NCBI RefSeq assembly: GCF_026242195.1
Contig: NZ_RKLV01000009.1
Coordinates: forward strand, 22,984-86,983
Reading direction: 5' to 3'
Length of the DNA: 64,000 bases
Source of the DNA: Halorutilus salinus
GTDB lineage: Archaea; Halobacteriota; Halobacteria; Halobacteriales; Halorutilaceae
Positions within the stretch are counted from its first letter, which is position 1, and every line of letters begins with the position of its first letter. Under the pieces are notes generated by a model. The model worked only from the letters and a program-made list of their open reading frames with translations, did no database searches and was not told where the DNA came from. The translations under genes and the position numbers were made by a program. Positions 1 through 10,037 of this stretch are shown here, one piece after another.

Positions 1-429
1 GGCAGCCTTCTGTTGACCGAATCTGTAACTGCTCGTGTCGTTGAGTTCGTCGCAGTCGTTCTTGAGCTTAATATCAAGAAGAACCTCTTCCTCAGAAAGC
101 TGTTCAGCCACCTGTTGCTGAACCTCGGTGTTGTCGATGATATCCTCACAGACCTCCGTTACGTTCGCGCCCTCTTCTCTCGTCTTGTTCTCGTTAACGA
201 AGTCCACCGTCTCTAACCCGACCTCCCTCGCCGTATCCACCTGATCCGTCACCTGCGAGGTTAGCGACGACAGCCCTCCGTCGTCGGGGGAAGCCTGAGA
301 GAAGAAGCCGCTCCCGACGACCACGGCGAGGCTCACCAGCGTGACGGCTATCACGAACCCCGCTAACAGTATCATCTGTCCGCTGTCGTTCCCCTGTTCC
401 GTGTCTGAGTTTCTGTCTATCTTTTTCAT
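1..429 (-). CDS. Pilin-like membrane protein, DUF7261-type (partial at window edge)
   Basis: The frame is open from the ATG at 429 to base 1, so only the first 143 residues are seen. After a polar N-terminus there is one hydrophobic helix at about residues 19-42 beginning G-Q-M-I-L-L, then a hydrophilic domain with two cysteines. A short polar head, a GQ followed by a hydrophobic helix, and an external domain are typical of the haloarchaeal pilin-like proteins that I recall as DUF7261. It starts 2 nt after the stop of the next gene and is the third gene of a minus-strand set with two other one-helix proteins. The set probably contributes to a cell-surface or pilus-like structure; that role is inferred. 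Confidence 0.6.
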   Translation of the reverse strand, partial: MKKIDRNSDTEQGNDSGQMILLAGFVIAVTLVSLAVVVGSGFFSQASPDDGGLSSLTSQVTDQVDTAREVGLETVDFVNENKTREEGANVTEVCEDIIDNTEVQQQVAEQLSEEEVLLDIKLKNDCDELNDTSSYRFGQQKAA

Positions 430-431
430 TT

Positions 432-1040
432 TTACCACACCGTTATCCTAACTTCCACCCTGTTGTAGATAGCTACGCCGTCCTTGGGTATCGGGTACGT
501 CGTCGAGTTTTCGAGCGTAACCTTACCCGATGCGTTCGTCACGTTGTCCCTGTCGTCAAGCGTCACCGTCCGGCTCGCTGTGACCGCCGAGGCTCCGGGT
601 TCGCCGTGTTCCACCATCGTCAGCGTACCCGTCTCGGTTCCGTTGTCCTTGCTGAACGCAAGCTCGATGTTGTACGCCACCCCCTGTTCGGTGAAGGCGT
701 CGTGGCTATAGTTGCCGAAGTCGAGATATCCGTCGTCGGGATCCTCGCTGTTGTAGTAGTAGGTTCCGTCGCTACTGTTTACGAAACGAGCGCCCTCGTT
801 CGTGTCGTTCGTGTCGTTCCAGTAGAGCATCGCCTCCTTCAGATCCCCGTTCGACGCCGTCGCCGTCAGGAGATCGTCGGCTATCTGCTGGTTGCTGTCC
901 GCACCCGGATTGATGCCGCCCGTCGGGGTTACGACGAACGCGTTGAACGCGTACGTAACCGCGAGTACGAGTATGACCGAGGCGGCGACACCTTCAAGCG
1001 TGTGTAACTGCGCACCGTCGTCGTGACCTTTCGTCACCAT
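432..1040 (-). CDS. Pilin-like membrane protein, DUF7288-type
   Basis: The product has 202 residues. The motif A-Q-L-H-T-L-E-G at residues 10-17 precedes a single hydrophobic helix (about 14-36), followed by an extracellular-type domain rich in Asn, Asp, Ser and Thr. The HTLE start of the helix is what I recall of the haloarchaeal DUF7288 family. It overlaps the upstream gene by 7 bp and is 2 nt from the downstream gene, so the three are probably co-translated. Family assignment is from memory; function (surface appendage component) is inferred. Confidence 0.65.
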   Translation of the reverse strand: MVTKGHDDGAQLHTLEGVAASVILVLAVTYAFNAFVVTPTGGINPGADSNQQIADDLLTATASNGDLKEAMLYWNDTNDTNEGARFVNSSDGTYYYNSEDPDDGYLDFGNYSHDAFTEQGVAYNIELAFSKDNGTETGTLTMVEHGEPGASAVTASRTVTLDDRDNVTNASGKVTLENSTTYPIPKDGVAIYNRVEVRITVW

Positions 1041-1534
1041 ACTTTCACCCTTACGCCTACCATATCTCCACCGCCCGTGGTGTTCATGTACGCCACCCTG
1101 TTCCTGCCCGCGACGGTACCCGTCGCGTCCGTGGTCGAGTTACCCGCGGTTAGCTCCACCGAACCCGGTTCAACCGGCTCCGGCGGCTCCTCGGATAGCT
1201 CTTCGAGTTCCACCACGGTTACGTTGTACCGGTACAGGTAGTTACCGCCCTCCTTCGGTATGTTGAGGTCGTCAGCCACATCCGTGTAGCTTCTGTCTAG
1301 ATAGTCCTCGGCTGTCGTGTTCCCAAACACGCCGGGTTCGGCGTCCGACCAGTCCGAAAGAAGAACGTCCCCGGTTCGATCCGCCAGAGCGCCCTCCGTC
1401 TGAGTATCGGGCGACAGGTTGACAGCCGAACCCGTGGCTAACTGTAGGACGAACAGAAGCGTGACTGCGAATATAGATACGCCTACGAGGAAGTCCACGC
1501 TCGTCTGCCCACTACGTCCCCCGTTAGATCGCAT
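1034..1534 (-). CDS. Pilin-like membrane protein, DUF7287-type
   Basis: This is the first gene of the minus-strand pilin-like operon, 166 residues. The N-terminus carries S-G-Q-T-S-V-D-F followed by one hydrophobic helix to about residue 34, then a polar domain. GQTxxDF before the helix resembles both type IV pilin signal regions and the haloarchaeal DUF7287 family. An AT-rich ATTAAGTACTAAACC lies about 20-30 nt upstream on the minus strand and could be the operon promoter. No catalytic motif is visible; a structural surface role is inferred from architecture and neighbours. Confidence 0.6.
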   Translation of the reverse strand: MRSNGGRSGQTSVDFLVGVSIFAVTLLFVLQLATGSAVNLSPDTQTEGALADRTGDVLLSDWSDAEPGVFGNTTAEDYLDRSYTDVADDLNIPKEGGNYLYRYNVTVVELEELSEEPPEPVEPGSVELTAGNSTTDATGTVAGRNRVAYMNTTGGGDMVGVRVKVW

Positions 1535-1681
1535 ATGCCTGAGTTACAAAGGTTTAGTACTTAATCCTTGGTTCCCACGGTCTGGGATAGCTCACGGCGT
1601 GGGACAGAGGCACGCGCCCGGTTCCGCCGTTCGGCGGTGGCTTTCAGAAAACGTTTTGCCCAAGCGCCGGAAACGACGTGT

Positions 1682-4423
1682 ATGGACGAGGACGAGTACC
1701 GTCTCGACTACTTCGAGGACAACGGATTCGTCCGGAAGACCTGCCCCGGATGCGGGCGCGGGTTCTGGACACGCGACGCCTCGAAGGAGTCGTGCGGTGA
1801 ACCCCCCTGCGACGAGTATTCGTTCATCGGAAACCCGCCTTTCGAAGACGAGTTCACTCTCGAAGGGATGCGTGAGGAGTTTCTCTCCTTCTTCGAGGAC
1901 AGCGATCACGAACGCGTAGAGCCTTACCCCGTCGACGCCTCGCGGTGGCGTGACGACGTTCTTCTGACTCAGGCTTCCATCTACGACTTCCAGCCTCTGG
2001 TCACGTCGGGTGAGACGCCACCGCCCGCGAACCCTCTCTGTATCTCCCAGCCGTGTATACGTATGCAGGATATCGACAACGTGGGTAAGACGGGGAGGCA
2101 CACGCTCGCGTTCGAGATGATGGCGCACCATGCGTTCAACTCACGGACGGACGACGGTGCGTACGAGGGTGAGGTATACTGGAAGGAGGAGACGGTGGCG
2201 TACTGCGACGGCTTTCTCGAACATCTCGGCGCGCCCCTCGACGAGGTTACGTATGTGGAGTCACCGTGGGTCGGCGGCGGTAACGCGGGTCCCGCATTCG
2301 AGGTCATCCTACGCGGCGCGGAGGTAGCGACGCTCGTCTTCATGGATCTCGAACTCGACGAAGACGGCGAGTACGAGATGAAGGACGGCAAGACGTACTC
2401 CAAGATGGACAACTACATCGTCGATACGGGGTACGGTCTGGAGCGTTTCGCGTGGCTGAGTCAGGGAACGCCGACGGTCTACGAGGCTATCTACCCCGAC
2501 ATGGTCGACGAGATACTCGACGCCGCGTGTATCGAACGCGCCGACGAAGAGATACTCGCAGACGTCGCGCGTCTCGCGGGGAAGATGGACGCCGACGAGG
2601 TTGACGACCTCCGCGCCGTACGCCAGCAGGTCGCAGAGGACGTCGGTCTATCACTCGACGAACTCGACGAGATACTTACGCCCGTCGAGAACGCCTTCGG
2701 TGTCGCCGACCATACGCGTGTCCTCGCATACATGCTCGGCGACGGTATCGTTCCGTCGAACGTCGGAACCGGATACCTCGCGCGTCTCGTTCTACGGCGC
2801 ACCGTACGTCTCGCCGATGAGATAGGTCTCGACGTACCTCTCGAAGACCTCGTTGACGAACAGGCGAAACGTCTCGGCTACAGAAACCGCGACGTGATCG
2901 AGGACGTCGTACGTGAGGAGGTCGAGAAGTACGAGGAGACGCTTGAACGCGGCGGGCGTCTCGTACGCAGGAAGGCGGAGGAGTACGCGGGTGAAGGCTC
3001 CATACCCAACGACGAACTCGTGGAGATGTACGACTCACACGGTATACAGCCGGATACCGTCGCCGAGATCGCCGATCAAGAGGGCGTCGATGTCGACGTA
3101 CCCGATGACTTCTACGCGCAGGTCGCCGACCGTCACGAGGAGCGCGAGAGCGCCGAGAAGGACGACGCGTCGACGGGTGTCGACGACGATCTACCCGAAA
3201 CCGACCTCCTGTTCTACGACGACGTCGAGCGCACCGAGTTCGAGGCTGTCGTCCTCAACACCTACTACGACGAGGACGACGAGTCGTACGAGATCGTCCT
3301 CGACCAGACGCGTTTCTACCCCGAAGGCGGAGGACAGCCTCCCGACACGGGGGTTCTCGAAAACGGTGAGGTCGCACACGTTGAGGACGTACAGAAACGC
3401 GACGGCGTCGTCTTCCACCGCACAGACAAGCCGTTGAGCAAGGGCGACGTCGTGCGCGGACAGGTCGATCCGGATCGCCGACGCGCACTCATGCGTAACC
3501 ATACGGCGACCCATACCGTTATCGATGCGGCGCGGCGCGTCCTTGGCGATCACGTACGTCAGGCGGGCGCTCAGAAAGGAGTCGAATCCTCGCGTATAGA
3601 TATCACGCACCACAAACGTCTCACCGACGACGACGTGCGCGAGATAGAGCGCGTCGCCAACGAAACCGTACGTGACAACGTGCAGGTCGACGACGAATGG
3701 CTCGACAGACACGAGGCGGAGGAGGAGCACGGATTCGGTCTGTATCAGGGCGGTATACCCGCGGGCGAGGAGATACGTGTCGTGCATGTCGACGACGACG
3801 TGCAGGCTTGCGGAGGTACGCACGTCCGGCGTACGGGTGACATCGGCTACATAAAGGTACGTAACACGGAACGTATACAGGACGGTGTCGAACGTATCGT
3901 CTTCTCGGCGGGCGACGCCGCTGTCGAGGCTTCGCAGGAGGTCGAACGCGTAGCCGACGAAGCATCCGACGTGTTCGGCGTGCCACGCGACGACCTCCCC
4001 GCGACCGCCGAACGTTTCTTCGACGAATGGAAGGAGCGCGGAAAACGCGTCGATGAGCTACGGTCGGAGCTTGCGGAGATACGCGCCGAAGCCTCCGACG
4101 ACGACACGGTCGAGATAGAGGGCGTGCCCGTCGTTACACGCCGTATGGACGCGGGTATGGACGAGCTACGTACAGCGGCGAACACCGTCGTCGACGAAGG
4201 AAAGGTCGCCGTCTTCGCGGGCGGCGACGGTAGCGCAACCGTCGTCGTCGGGGTTCCTGAGAACACGGACGTGGACGCCGGGGATGTCGCGGGGGAACTC
4301 TCGTCGTTCCTTGGCGGCGACGGCGGCGGTTCGCCCGCGTTCGGTCAGGGCGGCGGTCCAGATACGGAGAAGGTCAACGAGGCTCTTGAGGAGTCGAAAC
4401 GTATAATCGAGGAACAGATATGA
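1682..4423 (+). CDS. alaS: Alanyl-tRNA synthetase
   Basis: This class II synthetase (913 residues) charges tRNA-Ala. The N-terminus has the archaeal zinc site (Cys21, Cys24, Cys38, Cys43), followed by the catalytic core and the tRNA-recognition part with [14 protein letters not shown]. The editing domain shows HTATH near residue 606 and CGGTH near 710, the metal site that clears Ser- and Gly-tRNA-Ala. The C-terminus ends in the Gly-rich C-Ala segment. I chose ATG 1682 because upstream in-frame ATGs (e.g. 1568) would add about 38 low-complexity residues not seen in the family. It overlaps thrC by 4 bp (ATGA), so the two are probably coupled. Confidence 0.97.
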   Translation: MDEDEYRLDYFEDNGFVRKTCPGCGRGFWTRDASKESCGEPPCDEYSFIGNPPFEDEFTLEGMREEFLSFFEDSDHERVEPYPVDASRWRDDVLLTQASIYDFQPLVTSGETPPPANPLCISQPCIRMQDIDNVGKTGRHTLAFEMMAHHAFNSRTDDGAYEGEVYWKEETVAYCDGFLEHLGAPLDEVTYVESPWVGGGNAGPAFEVILRGAEVATLVFMDLELDEDGEYEMKDGKTYSKMDNYIVDTGYGLERFAWLSQGTPTVYEAIYPDMVDEILDAACIERADEEILADVARLAGKMDADEVDDLRAVRQQVAEDVGLSLDELDEILTPVENAFGVADHTRVLAYMLGDGIVPSNVGTGYLARLVLRRTVRLADEIGLDVPLEDLVDEQAKRLGYRNRDVIEDVVREEVEKYEETLERGGRLVRRKAEEYAGEGSIPNDELVEMYDSHGIQPDTVAEIADQEGVDVDVPDDFYAQVADRHEERESAEKDDASTGVDDDLPETDLLFYDDVERTEFEAVVLNTYYDEDDESYEIVLDQTRFYPEGGGQPPDTGVLENGEVAHVEDVQKRDGVVFHRTDKPLSKGDVVRGQVDPDRRRALMRNHTATHTVIDAARRVLGDHVRQAGAQKGVESSRIDITHHKRLTDDDVREIERVANETVRDNVQVDDEWLDRHEAEEEHGFGLYQGGIPAGEEIRVVHVDDDVQACGGTHVRRTGDIGYIKVRNTERIQDGVERIVFSAGDAAVEASQEVERVADEASDVFGVPRDDLPATAERFFDEWKERGKRVDELRSELAEIRAEASDDDTVEIEGVPVVTRRMDAGMDELRTAANTVVDEGKVAVFAGGDGSATVVVGVPENTDVDAGDVAGELSSFLGGDGGGSPAFGQGGGPDTEKVNEALEESKRIIEEQI

Positions 4424-5607
4424 CATGGCTACAGTGCATCGAGTGCGATGAGAGGTACAGCGGCGGTGAACCGCGTTACACCTGCGACTGCGGAGGTCTG
4501 CTGGAGGTACGTTACGAGGAGATACCTTCGCGTTCGGACTTCACGGGACCGCTTGGTGTCTGGCGTTACTCGTCGATACTCCCGCTTGAAACAGCCGACA
4601 GCGTTACACTCCACGAGGGCGGTACGCCGCTGTACGACGCAGGAAAGCTGTCCGACGAACTCGGCGTCGATATACACGTCAAGCACGAGGGGATGAACCC
4701 GACGTGCTCGTTCAAGGACCGCGGTATGACGGTCGGCGTCTCAAAGGCTATCGAACTCGGTATCGAACGCGTCGCGTGCGCCTCGACGGGCAACACGAGC
4801 GCCGCCCTCTCAGCGTACGGTGCCGCCGCCGACATACCCGCCGTCGTCCTTCTCCCTCAGGACAAGGTCGCTATGGGCAAGGTGGCTCAGGCTCTGATGC
4901 ACGGCGCGGAACTCGTCGAGTTAGACGGAAACTTCGATGAATGCCTCCGTATCGTACGTGATCTCGCCGACGAGGGCTTCTTCTACGTCCTAAACTCGAT
5001 AAACCCGTACAGGCTCGAAGGACAGAAGACGATCGCGTTCGAGCTACTCGAACAGCTAAACTGGGAGCTACCCGACCGTGTCGTCCTGCCAATCGGGAAC
5101 GCGGGCAACATCAGCGCAATCTACAAGGGTTTCCGTGAGTTCTACCACGCCGGTATCATAGAAGAGATACCGATGATGACGGGGGTGCAGGCGGAAGGAG
5201 CCTCACCTCTCGTCGGCGCGTTACAGAAAAGCGGACCTCTCGAACCGTTCGAGTCGCCCGAGACGAAGGCGACTGCGATACGTATAGGCGACCCGGTCAA
5301 CGCTCCGAAGGCGCGCGAGGCGATAGGGGAGACGGGCGGAACGGCGACGAGCGTAACCGACGAGGAACTCATGGACGCTCAGGTCAAGCTTGCACAGTAC
5401 GAGGGTATCGGTGTCGAACCCGCGAGCGCGACGAGCGTCGCAGGCGTCCGTAAGCTACTCGACGAGGGTGTGATAGACAGTACCGAAACGATCGCATGTG
5501 TCACGACCGGACACGTCCTCAAGGATCCCGACGCCGCACTTGAGGCATCGGGCGATACGGTAAAGACGGACGCGACACGCGAAGCGGTGCGGAACGCGCT
5601 TAACTAA
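4420..5607 (+). CDS. thrC: Threonine synthase
   Basis: PLP enzyme of 395 residues that makes threonine from O-phosphohomoserine. The PLP lysine is K99 in the motif [11 protein letters not shown] small Cys-rich N-terminal patch (C6, C9, C22, C24) looks like a zinc ribbon, as in many archaeal Thr[14 protein letters not shown] near residues 127-139 fits the phosphate-binding loop of the fold. The start codon lies inside the alaS stop region (ATGA overlap). A second, degenerate ThrC-like gene is at 23562-24467. Confidence 0.95.
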   Translation: MTWLQCIECDERYSGGEPRYTCDCGGLLEVRYEEIPSRSDFTGPLGVWRYSSILPLETADSVTLHEGGTPLYDAGKLSDELGVDIHVKHEGMNPTCSFKDRGMTVGVSKAIELGIERVACASTGNTSAALSAYGAAADIPAVVLLPQDKVAMGKVAQALMHGAELVELDGNFDECLRIVRDLADEGFFYVLNSINPYRLEGQKTIAFELLEQLNWELPDRVVLPIGNAGNISAIYKGFREFYHAGIIEEIPMMTGVQAEGASPLVGALQKSGPLEPFESPETKATAIRIGDPVNAPKAREAIGETGGTATSVTDEELMDAQVKLAQYEGIGVEPASATSVAGVRKLLDEGVIDSTETIACVTTGHVLKDPDAALEASGDTVKTDATREAVRNALN

Positions 5608-6170
5608 CCGCTCGTCCTTCCTTTCTCTGCGACAGCCTTGAAGACGCGCCCGACGACGACGAGGACAAGAGAGACGACGACAGCCAGAACCACCCATGTT
5701 GCGAGCGATATTACCGAGTCGATGGTACCCGACGTTATACTCCCCGCATCGATCGAACCTGCGCTGAACCACGAACCGCCGCCTACCGAGACGTTCGAGC
5801 CTTCCACGTCCTGCGCTTGCGCGCCTATGACGCTGACCTCCATACCCTGAAAGACGATGCTGGATATATACAAGGCAAAGGGCGTAAAAACTGTAAGAAC
5901 CGCCGAGATGTACGAGGTCGAACCAGCAACCTCGGCAGGGAGGTCTTTGTTGGACAGATGGTAGCCAGTAGCGACGCCAAATACGACGAAAGCACCCGCC
6001 GACGCGTAGATGTTTATGTTCCTCGTCGCGTACGCGGCTATACCGCCGAGTATGACCGCCCCCGCCACGGCGGTCACGAGAACCTTCGGTGGCGTACCTC
6101 CGTCCTCGCCGTCTTCTCCGTCGTTACCTCCCTCGCCTTCTGTGTCAACCTGTACCGAGATACATCTCAC
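5604..6170 (-). CDS. Hypothetical four-helix membrane protein
   Basis: I do not recognise this 188-residue protein. An acidic Gly-rich N-terminus (about 28 residues) is followed by four predicted membrane segments near 29-47, 53-71, 86-107 and 153-175, with a Ser/Gly-rich loop (SAGSIDAGSITSGT) before the last. The start is GTG 6170; a minus-strand AGTAATATACC about 25-35 nt upstream would make the transcript leaderless. It is convergent with thrC, the two stop regions overlapping by 4 bp. Function unknown. Confidence 0.6.
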   Translation of the reverse strand: MRCISVQVDTEGEGGNDGEDGEDGGTPPKVLVTAVAGAVILGGIAAYATRNINIYASAGAFVVFGVATGYHLSNKDLPAEVAGSTSYISAVLTVFTPFALYISSIVFQGMEVSVIGAQAQDVEGSNVSVGGGSWFSAGSIDAGSITSGTIDSVISLATWVVLAVVVSLVLVVVGRVFKAVAEKGRTSG

Positions 6171-6428
6171 CCTTTGGGAAGTTCCCGACCGCCGGTATAT
6201 TACTCTTTTGGCTGGCTTTCCGGTATCGGTACGGTTAAATCCTGCCCGGTGTAACGTCCTCAGGGTGTAAGTATCTCGGTAGAAAGAGACCGGCAGATAT
6301 ACATAGATGTTATCTACGGTATAGTATTCTTCATCGGTTTCGTCGTTCTCGTATTCCGTCCCGACACACGTGTCGCCGCCTTCCTCGGCGGTCTCGTCTT
6401 CGGGTACGGACTCAACGTCTGGGGTAAG

Positions 6429-7094
6429 ATGGAGTTCCGTGACAAGATCCTGCGCGAGTACGTCTCAGAGGAGACCGAAAAGAAGGTCGATGAGAAGGTC
6501 GGTGAGGTCGAAAAGAAGGCTGAGGAGCGCGCAAAGGAGACCGTCGAGGAGGTAAGCAAGGGCGTCGGCGAGGTCGAGAAACGCGTCGAACAGAAGGTTG
6601 AACAGGTTGAGGAGAAGGTCGGCGAGGTCGAAAAGAAGGCGGAGGAGACGGCGAAAGAGAAGGTGGAGGAGAAGGTCGAGGAGACGGTAGGCGAAGAGGT
6701 TGAGGAGAAGGTCGGCGAGGTCGAAAAGAAGGCGGAGGAGACGGCGGAAGAGAAGGCGGAGGAGAAGGTTGAGGAGACGATAGGCGAAGAGGTCGAAAGA
6801 CGTGTCGAGGAGGAGGTCGAAAGGAAGGCTGAGGAGAAGATAGAGGAGAAGGCGGAGAAGAAGGCGGAGGAGAAGCTCGAAGAAACCATAGAGGACGACG
6901 TTGTCGATGAGAAGGTCGAGGAGAAGGTTGAACAGAAGGCGGAGAAGAAGGTTGAGGAGACTGTTGAAAAGAAGGCTGAGGAGAAGATAGAACAGAAAGC
7001 CGAGGAGAAGATAGAACAGAAAGCCGAGGAGAAAGCGGAGGAGAAGGTCGAGGAGATAGTCGAGGAGAAGGTTGAAGAGGAAGACGACGGATGA
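6429..7094 (+). CDS. Glu/Lys-rich coiled-coil protein
   Basis: From ATG 6429 the product has 221 residues, almost entirely a charged helix built from degenerate units such as VEEKVGEVEKKAEE and EEKAEEKVEE, with hardly any aromatic residue after residue 11. It should form a long single helix or coiled coil. The frame stays open upstream to 6255 and encodes a strongly hydrophobic helix (about 6303-6426), but no ATG, GTG or TTG lies in frame there; see findings. It overlaps the phosphate transporter gene by 4 bp (ATGA), implying coupled synthesis. Function unknown; it could be a scaffold, an apolipoprotein-like or a membrane-tethered filamentous protein. Confidence 0.65.
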   Translation: MEFRDKILREYVSEETEKKVDEKVGEVEKKAEERAKETVEEVSKGVGEVEKRVEQKVEQVEEKVGEVEKKAEETAKEKVEEKVEETVGEEVEEKVGEVEKKAEETAEEKAEEKVEETIGEEVERRVEEEVERKAEEKIEEKAEKKAEEKLEETIEDDVVDEKVEEKVEQKAEKKVEETVEKKAEEKIEQKAEEKIEQKAEEKAEEKVEEIVEEKVEEEDDG

Positions 7095-8152
7095 CCGAGC
7101 TGGCGCTTCTGAGCCTCGGTCTCCTAACAGCCGTCTTCGTCGCTATCAACGTCGGCGGTTCGTCGACGGGCGTCTGTTTCGGTCCCGCCGTCGGTAGCGG
7201 TGTCGTGTCGATGCGGGCGGCGTCGGCGCTCATGGCGTTCTTCGCTCTCATAGGTGGCGTGGTCGTAGGACCTAACGTCGTCGAGACTATGGGACGTGAC
7301 CTCGTGCCTCCGAGTGAGTTCACTCTCGCCGCCGCGACGGCGGTTCTTCTGTTTACGGGTATCGGACTCGCTCTCAGCAACTACCTACGTATCTCCGCGA
7401 GCACGAGCCAGATCGCCGTCGTTGCTATCGCAGGTATGGGTGTCGCGCTCAACGTTCTCGACTGGGGGATCTTCGGCTTCATACTCACGTGGTGGATACT
7501 CTCGGCGATTATCGCCTTCTGGATATCCGTCGTCGTCGGCAGGTACTTCTACGACCGTCTCGTCTCCGTCCTCGACTTCGGCGACGACGGCGACAAGAGC
7601 GCGTTCGGCGAGTACCTCGTTATCGGCGTCGGCTGTTACATGGCGTTTAGCGCGGGGGCGTCGAACGTCGCAAACGCAGTCGCGCCCCTCGTGGGAGGCG
7701 GCGAGAGCATAGCGATGGTTCCCGCCGTCGTCATGGGAGGCGTCGCGATCGGCGTCGGTGCGTTCGTCATAGGTCCACGGACGATGGACACCGTGGGTAA
7801 CAAGATAACCGATCTGTCGCTCGAAGCCGCGCTCGTGGTCGAACTCGTCGCAGGAACCATTATCACGCTCCTGAGCCTCGCAGGTATACCCGCGAGCCTT
7901 GCGATAGTCGCCACGCTCTCGGTCATAGGACTCGGCTGGGGACGTGCGACGAGACGCGTACCCGTGCGTTCGGACGTAGCCGTCGGCGAACTCCCGCAGG
8001 AGGAACGCGCCAAGATACGTGAGGATCGCCTCAACATGTACGACCTCGGCACGTCACGGCGTATCGTGGCGACGTGGATAATAGCGCCCGTACTCGCCGG
8101 GAGTCTCGCGTTCGCCGCCTTCGGCGCGGCGGTCTACGTCGGACTGATATAG
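7091..8152 (+). CDS. pit: Inorganic phosphate transporter, PiT family
   Basis: Integral membrane permease of 353 residues. The two PiT signature repeats are present: AVFVAINVGGSSTG near the N-terminus and FSAGASNVANAVAPLVGG about 180 residues later; together they form the substrate site of H+ or Na+ coupled phosphate uptake. Hydrophobic segments fill most of the length, with an acidic cytoplasmic loop near residues 285-325. Its start overlaps the stop of the coiled-coil gene, so that protein may be functionally linked to it, but this is only inferred from coupling. Sulfate or another anion as substrate is possible. Confidence 0.88.
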   Translation: MTELALLSLGLLTAVFVAINVGGSSTGVCFGPAVGSGVVSMRAASALMAFFALIGGVVVGPNVVETMGRDLVPPSEFTLAAATAVLLFTGIGLALSNYLRISASTSQIAVVAIAGMGVALNVLDWGIFGFILTWWILSAIIAFWISVVVGRYFYDRLVSVLDFGDDGDKSAFGEYLVIGVGCYMAFSAGASNVANAVAPLVGGGESIAMVPAVVMGGVAIGVGAFVIGPRTMDTVGNKITDLSLEAALVVELVAGTIITLLSLAGIPASLAIVATLSVIGLGWGRATRRVPVRSDVAVGELPQEERAKIREDRLNMYDLGTSRRIVATWIIAPVLAGSLAFAAFGAAVYVGLI

Positions 8153-8182
8153 AGTTATCCGTTAGGCGCGTCATCGTTCCGT

Positions 8183-9262
8183 ATGGACGAAGAACCGCTT
8201 GGGTTCCTACGCACATTGGTAGAGACAGCTTCGCCGTCGGGTTTTGAGGACGAGAACCTCGCCAACTGGCGCGAACGCGTCGAGGAAGTCGCCGACGAGG
8301 TAGAGACGGACGCCTACGGAAACACGACGGCGACGGTCAACCCCGGATCCGAAACGTCGGTCGTCGTCACGGGACACGTCGACGAGATCGCGCTCATGGT
8401 TAACCATATCACCGACGACGGCTACGTCTACCTCAAGAAGGTGGGCGGTATCGACACGGGCGTGGCTCAGGGACAGCGCCTCCGTATACACGGCGGCGAC
8501 AGCGACGTACCCGGAGTCGTCGCACGGAAGCCCGTACATCTACAGGAGGACGAGGAGCGCGAAAAGATACCCGACATGGGCGAAATCTACGTCGATATAG
8601 GCGCGGAGGACGCCGAGGAAGCGCGCGACGCGGGCGTACACGTCGGCGCGACGGCGACGTACGAAGCCGGCTTCGAACACCTACTCGGCGACACCGTCGC
8701 GGGACGTGGACTCGACAACCGTATAGGAGCGTGGATAGCCGCCGAAACGCTGCGCTCCGTCGACGCAGATGAACTCGACGTGACCCTGCACGCGACCGCG
8801 ACGGTACAGGAGGAACTCGGTCTACGCGGCGCACGTATGGCGGGCTACTCGCTCGATCCTGACGTCGCACTCGTCGTCGACGTGACCTTCGCAACCGACG
8901 TACCCGACGTCGCGGAGACCGAGCACGGCGACGTCTCGCTCGGTGAGGGTCCGACGCTGAAACACGGAAAGGAGAACCATCCCGTCGTCCTCGACCGTCT
9001 GCGCGAGGTCGCCGACACGAACGGTATCGAGACACAGGACGAGGCGATAATGACACGCGGCGCGACCGACGGTGACGCCTTCTACGTCGCACGCGGCGCG
9101 ACACCCACAGTCTCCGTCGGCGTACCCAACCGCAACATGCATACAACCTCCGAACTCGTCGACCTCAACGATCTTGAGAACGCGCGCGACCTCTTTACAG
9201 GATTCGTCGAGTCGCTCGAAGACGGCGCGGGTTTCGGACGCCCGGACAGCCGTTCGGTGTAG
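8183..9262 (+). CDS. M42-family metallo-aminopeptidase
   Basis: Cytoplasmic di-metal aminopeptidase (359 residues) of the tetrahedral TET/FrvX type. Metal and catalytic residues are visible: H65 and D67 in GHVDE, D178 in GRGLDNR, E210/E211 in QEELG, D233, and H320 near the C-terminus. M42 enzymes trim peptides released by the proteasome or taken up from outside. The gene begins 30 nt after the phosphate permease and may be transcribed with it. Acidic surface composition fits a high-salt cytoplasm. Exact substrate preference (Glu, Leu, Lys) cannot be read from the sequence. Confidence 0.92.
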   Translation: MDEEPLGFLRTLVETASPSGFEDENLANWRERVEEVADEVETDAYGNTTATVNPGSETSVVVTGHVDEIALMVNHITDDGYVYLKKVGGIDTGVAQGQRLRIHGGDSDVPGVVARKPVHLQEDEEREKIPDMGEIYVDIGAEDAEEARDAGVHVGATATYEAGFEHLLGDTVAGRGLDNRIGAWIAAETLRSVDADELDVTLHATATVQEELGLRGARMAGYSLDPDVALVVDVTFATDVPDVAETEHGDVSLGEGPTLKHGKENHPVVLDRLREVADTNGIETQDEAIMTRGATDGDAFYVARGATPTVSVGVPNRNMHTTSELVDLNDLENARDLFTGFVESLEDGAGFGRPDSRSV

Positions 9263-9305
9263 ATGAGACGGCGCGTTTAAGTCGGTGGCTTTCCGACGTT
9301 CCCGT

Positions 9306-10037
9306 ATGAAGCTCACCTTTCTCGGGACAGGGAGCGCCATACCTTCCGAACGCGTACACAGCGGTCTTATCGTCGAGGACGAGGGCTTCCTGTTCGACTG
9401 CGGTAGCGGTGTTCTGCACAACCTCAACAGGTCACGGGTTCCCGTCGACGGAGTTACGAACATCTTTCTGACGCATACGCATCTCGACCACGTCAACGAC
9501 CTGATGGCGCTCGTCAAGGCGGACTGGTTGCTCGGACGCGAGGCTATACACGTATACGGACCCCCCGGAACCACGGAGACGTTGAACCATCTCGTCGACG
9601 CGTACGACTACCTCCGCGACAAGATGACTATCGGTATCACCGAGTTCGAACCCGGTGACTCGTTCGAGGTTGGCGGGCATAGCTTCGAGACGTTCCCGAC
9701 GGAGCACAGCGTGCCGTCGACGGCGTACCGTATGGACGACTCTTTCGTCTACACGGGTGACACCGAGGCGGTCGAGGGTATCGCGGAGTTCGCGAGCGGC
9801 TGTGACGTTCTTATACACGAATGCTCGTTCCCCGACGAGATCGAGGTCAGCAACCATACGCGCCCTTCGACTCTCGCGCCCGTTCTCGAAGACTGCTTCG
9901 TGAACCGTGTCTACCTGACACATCTCTATCCGCATACGCGCGGCGAGGAGGAGGCGATGGTTGAGACGGTTGGTGAGCATTACGGAGGCGAGGTTCATAT
10001 CGCCGAGGACATGCAGACCGTGGAGGTCAAGGACTGA
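9306..10037 (+). CDS. MBL-fold metal-dependent hydrolase
   Basis: Metallo-beta-lactamase-fold protein of 243 residues starting MKLTFLGTGSA. The zinc motif H57-x-H59-x-D61-H62 (THTHLDH) is intact, with further ligands expected at HEC(S) near residue 172 and a late His. It resembles RNase Z-like and arylsulfatase-like single-domain hydrolases; length is shorter than true RNase Z and no exosite arm is evident. ATG 9306 is preferred over an earlier in-frame codon because the beta-strand MKLTFLGTG is the natural N-terminus. Its 3' end overlaps the convergent methyltransferase by 11 bp. Substrate unknown. Confidence 0.85.
   Translation: MKLTFLGTGSAIPSERVHSGLIVEDEGFLFDCGSGVLHNLNRSRVPVDGVTNIFLTHTHLDHVNDLMALVKADWLLGREAIHVYGPPGTTETLNHLVDAYDYLRDKMTIGITEFEPGDSFEVGGHSFETFPTEHSVPSTAYRMDDSFVYTGDTEAVEGIAEFASGCDVLIHECSFPDEIEVSNHTRPSTLAPVLEDCFVNRVYLTHLYPHTRGEEEAMVETVGEHYGGEVHIAEDMQTVEVKD

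Noticed and set aside
6314..6889. Ser/Phe-rich minus-strand frame opposite the coiled-coil gene
   Set aside because: It is the antisense reading of the Glu/Lys repeat (GAG/AAG read backwards gives Ser/Phe); the plus-strand gene is coupled to the phosphate permease.
6412..7380. Pro/Arg/Ser-rich minus-strand frame of 322 residues
   Set aside because: Low-complexity antisense shadow of the repeat gene and of the permease start.
8433..9146. Arg-rich 237-residue minus-strand frame
   Set aside because: Antisense of the M42 peptidase; extreme Arg content does not fit the acidic proteome.
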